NCBI RefSeq assembly: GCF_020667845.1 | Contig: NZ_JAFMPQ010000010.1 | Location: 1-64,000, forward strand | Direction: 5' to 3' | From: Cognatishimia sp. F0-27 | GTDB taxonomy: Bacteria; Pseudomonadota; Alphaproteobacteria; Rhodobacterales; Rhodobacteraceae | Length of the DNA: 64,000 nt | Position numbers and translations under genes: made by a program | Shown here: positions 57,631-64,000 of the stretch, piece by piece | Layout of the letters: every line of letters starts with the position of its first letter | How positions within the stretch are numbered: the stretch's first letter is position 1 | Notes under the pieces: model-generated | Seen by the model: only the letters and a program-made list of their open reading frames with translations | Database searches by the model: none | Told to the model about the DNA's origin: nothing

Positions 57631-58668
57631 CTAGCTAGCGCGCGACACATCATCCATCAAGCGTGCTCTCCTTTCCTGATCGGACCGCGCAAGCTGCGTC
57701 AAAGCCTCGATCAACCCGTCCGCGCGGCTGCGCCCACGGGCGCCAATTGCCGCCGCATCCACAAGGAACGCGACCTCTGGCAAGGGTCTGGCATACAGTG
57801 TCGCCGCCCTTGGCGTCAGCATCGAGAAGCCAGCCATGAAGCCCGCCTGCCCTATCCATGCAAGCTTTTGACCCTTGGACGTGTGCGCCCGTGACGAAAT
57901 CGAGTCGTAGCCTGATTCCGCAACCTTGCCACCGATCCCGGCATAGATCAGACGCGCCGCGAAAATACCGGGCCGCGCAGCGCGCGGCAGGGCGGCAATG
58001 CCCGGCTCCGACCGGTAATAGAGCCGATTGGCCTCCATCACGAGGCGGCGGGTCAAAAGCCGAATCGCCTTGGTCGGGCGCGGGTTGGCAAGAAACGCCT
58101 CCGGGTCGATCCCGGCTTCATCAAGCCAGTCGGTCGGCAGGTAGAGCCGGCCTTCCAGCGCATCTTCGCCAATATCCCGTGCGATATTCGTGAGCTGCAT
58201 CGCAACGCCGAGGTCGCAGGCCCGTGCCAGCGCATCCGCATCGCGCACCCCCATGAGAACCGACATCATCGCACCCACTGCCGAAGCGACCCGCGCGGAA
58301 TAGGATTTCACATCCGACAGGCTCGCATACCGCCGGCCCATCGCATCCCAGGCCAATCCTTCGAGCAGCGCATCTGGCAAAGCGCGCGGCATCCGCGTTT
58401 CCTCGACCACTGCGGCAAAAGCCCGGTCGGGTGCTGCGTTGCGCGGGCGGCCTTCATAGACGCGGGCAAGGCGGTCCTGAAGTTGCAGGACCGCGGCCGC
58501 CTTCTCCGATTGCAGGTCGACGGCATCATCTGCAAGCCGACAGAATGCATAAAGCGCAAGCGCCGGTTCCCGCACCGATTTCGGCAACAGCCTCGAAGCG
58601 GCATGAAAGGAGAGCGACCCATGCCGGATCATCTCGGCGCATTCGGCCATATCTTCCTGGCGGCTCAT
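57631..58668 (-). CDS. crtB: Phytoene synthase
   Basis: CrtB joins two geranylgeranyl diphosphates to phytoene. The 345-residue protein carries both aspartate-rich motifs, DDAVD (47-51, within AFCRLADDAVD) and NIARDIGEDA, and the Y-A-R stretch around KSYSARVASAVG. It overlaps crtI by 4 bp (ATGA at 58665-58668) and is followed by tspO. Confidence 0.96.
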   Translation of the reverse strand: MSRQEDMAECAEMIRHGSLSFHAASRLLPKSVREPALALYAFCRLADDAVDLQSEKAAAVLQLQDRLARVYEGRPRNAAPDRAFAAVVEETRMPRALPDALLEGLAWDAMGRRYASLSDVKSYSARVASAVGAMMSVLMGVRDADALARACDLGVAMQLTNIARDIGEDALEGRLYLPTDWLDEAGIDPEAFLANPRPTKAIRLLTRRLVMEANRLYYRSEPGIAALPRAARPGIFAARLIYAGIGGKVAESGYDSISSRAHTSKGQKLAWIGQAGFMAGFSMLTPRAATLYARPLPEVAFLVDAAAIGARGRSRADGLIEALTQLARSDQERRARLMDDVSRAS

Positions 58669-60221
58669 TCTGCCGCCATCCTTTCATCGCGCATGACAAA
58701 CTCCGGGTCAGGAACCAATTGACTAAGCACTTCGGCTGATGAAATCACACCGGGCAGACCGGCACCGGGATGTGTCCCCGCACCGGTGAGGTAGAGACCG
58801 TCCACTTCCTCGGAGACGTTGTGGGGCCGAAACCAGGCGCTTTGCAGAATGCGCGGCTCGATTGAAAAGCCGGTCCCGTAGGGCGCACAGTAGCGGTGCT
58901 TGAATGTCTCGGGTGTAAAGACCTCTTCCGCAGTCAGGCGGTCTGCGAAGCCGGGCAGAAGCTGGTCTTCGAGCACCTTGATGACCTTGGCCTTGTAAGC
59001 GGCGCCTTCCGCTTGCCAATCGACCGGGTTTTCGTGGCCGAGATGCGGCACCGGCGACAACACGTAGAACGTGTCGTCTCCGTCCGGCGCCACGCTTGGG
59101 TCGGTCACGGAAGGCCGATGAACATAGAGCGACATGTCATCCGCAAGTTTCCCGGACAGGAAGATATCGCGCACCAGCCCCTTGTAGCGCGGACCGTTCA
59201 GTATGGTGTGATGACCCACATCCTTCCACATTCCGCGCGTGCCCTTGGTGCCGAAATACCAGACATAAAGACCCATGGACCACCGCGACTTCTTCAGCCG
59301 TTTGGAGGTCCAGCGCTTGCGTGGAAGCTTGCGCAGCAGGTGATCGTAGGTAAAGCCGGCATCTGCATTGGATACGACCACATCGGCCGTGATGATCTCG
59401 CCACTGGCCAGTTTTATACCGCGGGCCTTGCCGTTCTTGACCAGGATCTCATCGACATCGGCGCCCATCCGGACATGTCCGCCCTGGCTTTCGACAATCT
59501 CCGCCATCACCTTGGCAATCCGGGCCACGCCACCAATGGCATAGTGCACCCCGAATTCCTTCTCCAGATGGCTGACGAGTATATACATCGAGGTGACGTT
59601 GAACGGATCGCCCCCGATAAACAGCGGATGAAAGCTCAGCGCCATACGCAGGCGTTCGTCCTTCACGCGTTTGGCCGCGTGGGCATAGACCGATCGATCA
59701 GCGCGCAGCATCGCAAATTTCGGCAGAACCTGAATCAGATCCCAGAGTTTGTGCATGGAGCGCCGACCGAGATCCTCGAATCCGAACCAGTAGCGCTCTT
59801 CGCTGTCGCGCAGGAACTTGTCATAGCCCTTCACGTCGCCCGGAGACAGGCGCGCCACTTCGGCCCGCATCTTCTCGGTCGATTGGCTGGCGGTGAAGGT
59901 CGACCCGTCCGGCCAGCGGATCTCGTAGAACGGATCGAGCGCACGCAGATCCACATCGGCATGAAAGTCGCGCCCGCAAGCCGCCCAGAGTTCCTTGAAC
60001 ACCTGCGGCACGGTAACGATGGTCGGCCCAAGGTCGAACCGATGGCCGTCCTTGGAGATCGAGGAGCCACGTCCTCCCGGAACATCGAGCCGGTCAAAGA
60101 CGGAAACACGGTATCCGCGTGCGCCAAGACGCATGGCGGCGGCAAGCCCGCCCAGACCAGCGCCCACCACGATGGCATGAGCATTGGAACGGGGGGTAAT
60201 GGAAGGATCTATGCGGGTCAT
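58665..60221 (-). CDS. crtI: Phytoene desaturase
   Basis: CrtI desaturates phytoene to neurosporene (three steps in spheroidene producers). The ATG at 60221 gives 518 residues starting MTRIDPSITPRSNAHAIVVGAGLGG with the FAD motif at 18-28; in-frame upstream sequence would run through the PpsR box and is not used. The C-terminal CrtI signature TGAGTHPGAGLPGVISSAE is intact. The start is 18 bp from the box, implying a very short leader. Confidence 0.95.
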   Translation of the reverse strand: MTRIDPSITPRSNAHAIVVGAGLGGLAAAMRLGARGYRVSVFDRLDVPGGRGSSISKDGHRFDLGPTIVTVPQVFKELWAACGRDFHADVDLRALDPFYEIRWPDGSTFTASQSTEKMRAEVARLSPGDVKGYDKFLRDSEERYWFGFEDLGRRSMHKLWDLIQVLPKFAMLRADRSVYAHAAKRVKDERLRMALSFHPLFIGGDPFNVTSMYILVSHLEKEFGVHYAIGGVARIAKVMAEIVESQGGHVRMGADVDEILVKNGKARGIKLASGEIITADVVVSNADAGFTYDHLLRKLPRKRWTSKRLKKSRWSMGLYVWYFGTKGTRGMWKDVGHHTILNGPRYKGLVRDIFLSGKLADDMSLYVHRPSVTDPSVAPDGDDTFYVLSPVPHLGHENPVDWQAEGAAYKAKVIKVLEDQLLPGFADRLTAEEVFTPETFKHRYCAPYGTGFSIEPRILQSAWFRPHNVSEEVDGLYLTGAGTHPGAGLPGVISSAEVLSQLVPDPEFVMRDERMAAE

Positions 60222-60238
60222 TTTAACGAGACTACCAC

Positions 60239-60331
60239 TGTCAATTTTTTCTGACAATGGAACGTTATGACACGCCTGCATAGCGGAAATTGAGTTGATT
60301 TCTGATTTTCATGTGTCAAACTAAGTTTACA
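60239..60331. promoter_or_regulatory. PpsR/CrtJ boxes between crtI and crtA
   Basis: Two exact TGT-N12-ACA sites occur: 60239-60256, 18 bp from the crtI start, and 60314-60331, 17 bp from the crtA start. Each is placed to block its own promoter, and together they could be bridged by a PpsR tetramer. Confidence 0.9.
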
Positions 60332-60348
60332 CGTTTGGGAAAGCGCAC

Positions 60349-61071
60349 ATGCAATCCGTTAGTTTGAGCTTGTTCCGCTTCGGCGGTCTTGCAGCCCGTT
60401 CATGGGCTTTTGCCATGATGGGCGCGGCTCGATTCTCCTTGCCCCGTGTCGATGGCATACAATTCTGGAAGCTCTGTGGCTCCGGTACGGGCGAGGGATT
60501 CACGCCGATTCCCAACACGGCGGTCTATGCCATCCTCGCCACCTGGCCCGACCTCAAGACCGCGCAGGATCGAATCGCCAACGCATCGGTCTTTCAGCGA
60601 TATCGCCGGATGGCGGAGGAAAGCTGGACGCTTCACCTCACGCCAATCACCGCCCGGGGCCGCTGGTCGCAGCAGGCACCTTTCGAGGCGCAGGACGATT
60701 CGGGCGCCGGCCCCATTGCGGCGCTGACACGCGCGACCGTGAAACCGGCCGTTGCCGCGAAATTCTGGCGCCGCGTGCCCGATATCAGCACCGTGATCGG
60801 CGCAGATCCCAACGTGTTGTTCAAGATTGGTATCGGCGAGGTGCCGTTGCTGCACCAGATCACCTTTTCCGTCTGGCCGGACACGTCCAGCATGGCGCAT
60901 TTTGCGCGCAAGGACGGGCCGCATGCACGCGCCATCAGCGCGGTGCGCTCCGAAAACTGGTTTCGGGAAGAGCTCTATGCCCGCTTCCGCGTCGCCGCAG
61001 AAAGCGGCCAGTGGGACGGACAAAGCCCACGCCTCCCCCTTACACACCCCCCTATGGAGGTTGCCCCATGA
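60349..61071 (+). CDS. crtA: Spheroidene monooxygenase
   Basis: CrtA uses oxygen to convert spheroidene to the keto-carotenoid spheroidenone, the typical pink pigment of aerobically grown phototrophs. The 240-residue protein begins MQSVSLSLFRFGGLAARSWAFAMMGAAR and contains KLCGSGTGEGFTPIPNTAVYAILATWP, which is typical of the family. GGGAAAG precedes the ATG. It overlaps bchI by 4 bp (ATGA), putting carotenoid oxidation and Mg-chelatase in one operon. Confidence 0.95.
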   Translation: MQSVSLSLFRFGGLAARSWAFAMMGAARFSLPRVDGIQFWKLCGSGTGEGFTPIPNTAVYAILATWPDLKTAQDRIANASVFQRYRRMAEESWTLHLTPITARGRWSQQAPFEAQDDSGAGPIAALTRATVKPAVAAKFWRRVPDISTVIGADPNVLFKIGIGEVPLLHQITFSVWPDTSSMAHFARKDGPHARAISAVRSENWFREELYARFRVAAESGQWDGQSPRLPLTHPPMEVAP

Positions 61072-62072
61072 AGACCCCGTTCCCTTTCTCTGCCATCGTT
61101 GGTCAGGACGCCATGAAGCTTGCCATGGTTCTGACCGCGGTGGATCCCGGTATCGGCGGGGTTCTCGTCTTTGGCGACCGTGGCACCGGAAAATCCACTG
61201 CCGTGCGCGCGCTGGCCAACCTCCTACCGCCTATCGACAGGTTGGCGGGCAGCCCGACCAATGCCGACAGCCTCGACACGCATCCTTCCTGGGCCGAACC
61301 TGTATCCGGCAGATCGGAAACCGTGCCAACCCCGGTGATCGACCTGCCCCTTGGCGCCACGGAAGACCGCGTTGTCGGTGCGCTGGATATCGAACGGGCG
61401 TTGACCCGCGGCGAGAAAGCCTTTGAACCCGGCCTTCTGGCGCGCGCCAACCGGGGCTATCTCTATATCGACGAGGTGAACCTGCTCGAAGACCACATCG
61501 TCGACCTTCTGCTCGACGTGGCACAATCCGGCGAGAACGTCATCGAACGCGAGGGCCTGTCGATTCGCCACGATGCGCGCTTTGTCCTTGTTGGTTCGGG
61601 AAACCCGGAGGAAGGCGAGTTGCGCCCTCAGCTTCTCGACCGGTTCGGGCTGTCTGTCGAGGTGGCGTCGCCCACGGATATCGAAGAGCGGATCGAGGTC
61701 ATCCGCCGCCGGGCCGCCTTTGAAAGCGATCCGGACAGCTTTTTGAACAAGTGGCAGGCCGAAGACAGCATCGTCCGCGACAGAATTCTCGAAGCGCGCA
61801 AGTCATTGCGCCGAATCGGTGCAACCGATGATGTGTTGCGCGATTGCGCGCGGCTTTGCATGACCTTGGGATCCGACGGCCTGCGCGGAGAGCTCACGCT
61901 CTTGCGGACAGCCAAGGCATTGGCAGCCTATGGCGGATCAAAAACGGTCACACGGGAACACCTCAGACAGATCGCGCCCATGGCACTGTCGCACCGGCTG
62001 CGGCGGGATCCGCTGGACGAGGCGGGATCGACCACACGGGTCAAACGCACCGTCGAAGACGTGTTCGCATGA
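61068..62072 (+). CDS. bchI: Magnesium chelatase AAA+ subunit BchI
   Basis: BchI is the ATPase of Mg-chelatase, forming hexameric rings with BchD to drive Mg insertion by BchH. The 334-residue protein has Walker A GDRGTGKS (36-43), Walker B YLYIDEVNLL (131-140), and a sensor region around LVGSGNPEEGELRPQLLDRFG. GGAGG lies upstream of the ATG. It overlaps bchD by 4 bp (ATGA). Confidence 0.97.
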   Translation: MKTPFPFSAIVGQDAMKLAMVLTAVDPGIGGVLVFGDRGTGKSTAVRALANLLPPIDRLAGSPTNADSLDTHPSWAEPVSGRSETVPTPVIDLPLGATEDRVVGALDIERALTRGEKAFEPGLLARANRGYLYIDEVNLLEDHIVDLLLDVAQSGENVIEREGLSIRHDARFVLVGSGNPEEGELRPQLLDRFGLSVEVASPTDIEERIEVIRRRAAFESDPDSFLNKWQAEDSIVRDRILEARKSLRRIGATDDVLRDCARLCMTLGSDGLRGELTLLRTAKALAAYGGSKTVTREHLRQIAPMALSHRLRRDPLDEAGSTTRVKRTVEDVFA

Positions 62073-63766
62073 TCGAAGACGCCGTCGAGCCCTGGGTCGC
62101 GGGACAACTCGCGCTCTGCCTTCTTGCGGTGGATCCCGTCGGGCTCAAGGGCGTGCACCTGCGGGCGCGGGCCTGTCCGGTCCGGGACGGGTTCCTGAAA
62201 GGCCGGCCATCCGCCCTTGCCGATACGCGCAGGTTCACGCCTGCGATCTCCGATGTGCAGCTCTTTGGCGGGATCGACATTTCCGCAACGCTGGCGGCAG
62301 GCCGCGTCGTCACGTCGGAGGGGTTGCTGGCGCAGAGCAAGATGCTGATGCTTGCCATGGCAGAGCGCTGTGACGCCTCTTTGGCCGCGCGTTTGGCCCA
62401 AGTGCTTGATCGGGACGACGGGCACAGCCTCATTTTGCTCGATGAAGGGGCGGAACCGGATGAACGCGCTCCAGATGCGCTGACGGAGCGGCTGGCCTTT
62501 TCCTTCAATCTCGACGGGCTGCGGGCAGAGAACCTCGCCGGACTGGCACTTGACGAGGACGACATCATTGCCGCGCGCGGTCGGCTGGCGACGATGCGTG
62601 TCCCGGAAGAGGCATATGTGAGCCTCACCCATGCTGCCGTTCAATTCGGCATCCCCTCAATGCGCCCGCCGACAATGGCGCTGCGCGCCGCCATGGCGCA
62701 TGCCGCCTTGATGGGGCGCGATACTGTCGGCGATGACGACCTGCGCCTCGGAGCGCAGCTGGTCTATGCCCATCGCGCGACGCAAATGCCCCCCGATGAC
62801 GACGCCGATGACATGGAGCCGCCCGCAGATCAGCCCCCGGAAGACGAGGGGATGGCGCAGGACGAGACCGACCAGATCGAACAATCCATGCCCGACGAGA
62901 TGATGATCGAGGCGATCGCGGCAATCCTGCCGCCGGACCTTCTGGCTGTTCTGGCTGACAAACGCAGCGGGCGCAGCACCGGTGGTGCCGGCGGTGCAGG
63001 ACGCAAGCACAAGGGGAACCGCCGGGGTCGCCCCCTGCCCGCCCGACCGGGACACCCCGGTTCCGGCTCGCGCATCGACGTGGTTGCAACGCTCCGGGCC
63101 GCCGCCCCTTGGCAACCCGTCCGGCGCCGTGCGCGACCCGATGCCAAAAGCCGCGTGATCATCCATCCGTCCGATATCCACCTCAAACGCTACGAGGAGC
63201 GCTCCGACCGGTTGATCATCTTCGCGGTAGACGCCTCCGGCTCCGCCGCGGTGGCGCGATTGGCGGAAGCAAAAGGTGCGGTGGAGCTGATGTTGGCGGA
63301 TGCCTACGCCCAGCGCGATCATGTGGCGCTCGTGGCTTTCCGGGGCGAAGGCGCCGATCTGGCGCTGCCGCCGACCCGCTCCCTCGTTCAGGTCAAGCGC
63401 CGCCTCTCGGGTCTGCCCGGTGGCGGAGGCACGCCGCTTGCGGCCGGGCTGCGCGCTGCTGCGGATCTGGCCCGCCACGCGATGGGCCAGGGCCTGTCGC
63501 CCTCGCTGGCGCTTTTGACGGATGGCCGGGCCAATGTGGCCTTGCCGGGCAGTGTTCCTGGACGCGCGAGCGCGCAACACGATGCCGAGGCCATGGCCCG
63601 TTTCGTTCGTCAGATCAACATGCCCATAGCGGTGGTCGACACGGCCAATCGCCCGCAAGCCGCGTTGCGCGGGCTCACCGCAATCCTCGGTGGATCCTAT
63701 CTGCCACTGCCGCGCGCGGATGCGGCACGGATGAGCAAGGCGATCGGGGCTGCGCTGGAGAGCTGA
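62069..63766 (+). CDS. bchD: Magnesium chelatase subunit BchD
   Basis: BchD bridges BchI and BchH. The 565-residue protein has a degenerate AAA+ domain without a usable Walker A (about 1-235), an acidic and proline-rich linker (about 241-285), a basic glycine-rich stretch (about 298-330), and a C-terminal von Willebrand A domain whose metal-ion site DASGS is at 388-392. This layout is standard. It ends 0 bp before the bchO ATG. Confidence 0.96.
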   Translation: MIEDAVEPWVAGQLALCLLAVDPVGLKGVHLRARACPVRDGFLKGRPSALADTRRFTPAISDVQLFGGIDISATLAAGRVVTSEGLLAQSKMLMLAMAERCDASLAARLAQVLDRDDGHSLILLDEGAEPDERAPDALTERLAFSFNLDGLRAENLAGLALDEDDIIAARGRLATMRVPEEAYVSLTHAAVQFGIPSMRPPTMALRAAMAHAALMGRDTVGDDDLRLGAQLVYAHRATQMPPDDDADDMEPPADQPPEDEGMAQDETDQIEQSMPDEMMIEAIAAILPPDLLAVLADKRSGRSTGGAGGAGRKHKGNRRGRPLPARPGHPGSGSRIDVVATLRAAAPWQPVRRRARPDAKSRVIIHPSDIHLKRYEERSDRLIIFAVDASGSAAVARLAEAKGAVELMLADAYAQRDHVALVAFRGEGADLALPPTRSLVQVKRRLSGLPGGGGTPLAAGLRAAADLARHAMGQGLSPSLALLTDGRANVALPGSVPGRASAQHDAEAMARFVRQINMPIAVVDTANRPQAALRGLTAILGGSYLPLPRADAARMSKAIGAALES

Positions 63767-64000
63767 ATGGAACAGGCCAAGCTCAATACATGGCCGCTAT
63801 GCGAGCATTCCCGCTTTGTGCGCTCCCGCCCGCATGAATGGCATATCCAGACGATGGGCGCCGGCGAAACCATGCTGCTTTTGCACGGCACCGGTGCATC
63901 GACGCATAGTTGGCGCGACATCATGCCGATACTGGCAACGCATTACCGTGTCGTCGCCGTTGACCTCCCCGGCCATGGGTTCACGCGGCTCGGCAGCAAG
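63767..64000 (+). CDS. bchO: Alpha/beta hydrolase BchO, 5' part (continues beyond the window)
   Basis: The first 78 codons of bchO are present: MEQAKLNTWPLCEHSRFVRS, then the hydrolase oxyanion motif LLLHGTGAS followed by THSWRDIMPIL and VVAVDLPGHGFT. BchO is encoded with bchI and bchD in nearly all purple-bacterial clusters and is thought to assist Mg-chelatase, although its activity is not settled. The nucleophile elbow and catalytic histidine lie beyond the window. Confidence 0.92.
   Translation, partial: MEQAKLNTWPLCEHSRFVRSRPHEWHIQTMGAGETMLLLHGTGASTHSWRDIMPILATHYRVVAVDLPGHGFTRLGSK

Overview
The window is almost entirely a photosynthesis gene cluster (PGC) of an aerobic anoxygenic phototrophic alphaproteobacterium of the family Rhodobacteraceae (Roseobacter group or a close relative). 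The reasons are the gene content and order (crtA-bchIDO, crtIB-tspO, crtCD, crtEF-bchCXYZ-pufQBALMC-dxs, idi-bchP-bch2-bchG-ppsR-ppaA, bchFNBHLM-lhaA-puhABC-bciE-acsF-puhE-hemA-cycA), the exact TGT-N12-ACA PpsR boxes in the divergent promoters, and Rhodobacterales-type flagellar and polysaccharide genes beside it. No replication, partition or rRNA gene is present, so the sequence does not say whether this is chromosome or plasmid. No tRNA, rRNA or CRISPR array was seen.

Layout. Positions 1-1148 hold two IS5-family elements, one apparently cut into by the other. Positions 1166-9983 are a leftward flagellar operon (motB, flgE, flgK, flgL, flgI, motA and a large unrecognised periplasmic protein); its downstream half is strikingly AT-rich. 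Positions 10186-15745 are an exopolysaccharide module (YjbH-like barrel, YjbF/GfcB lipoprotein, sugar-phosphate transferase, Wza-like export lipoprotein). A homocysteine S-methyltransferase-like gene follows. From 17203 to the right edge everything is photosynthesis: cytochrome c2, ALA synthase, the oxygen-dependent cyclase AcsF with its partner BciE, reaction-centre H subunit and assembly factors, the Mg-chelatase and dark protochlorophyllide reductase genes, the regulators PpaA and PpsR, late bacteriochlorophyll genes, isoprenoid supply (idi, dxs), the puf operon, chlorophyllide reductase, carotenoid genes of the spheroidene/spheroidenone pathway, and the start of bchO.

How it works together. 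HemA feeds tetrapyrrole synthesis; BchHID, BchM, AcsF/BciE, BchLNB, BchF, BchXYZ, BchC, BchG and BchP make bacteriochlorophyll a; CrtE, B, I, C, D, F and A make spheroidenone-type carotenoids; PufLMC plus PuhA form the reaction centre, PufBA the LH1 ring, and CycA returns electrons. The only Mg-protoporphyrin ester cyclase here is the O2-dependent one (no bchE), and there are no pucBA or pufX genes, which fits an aerobic phototroph with LH1 only (as far as this window shows). PpsR, antagonised by the B12 protein PpaA/AerR, is expected to repress the bchC, crtE/crtD, crtI/crtA, bchF/ppaA and bchG promoters, all of which carry its box.

The least expected features are non-genic: a dispersed hairpin repeat present six times in one orientation, one copy of which lies in frame inside bchB; two arrays of helically phased 11-bp repeats at bchL-bchM and bchY-bchZ, the first inside a 57-codon reading frame fitted exactly between bchL and bchM; six tandem hairpin units whose first copy contains the idi stop codon; and a degenerate 31-bp tandem array beside the polysaccharide genes.
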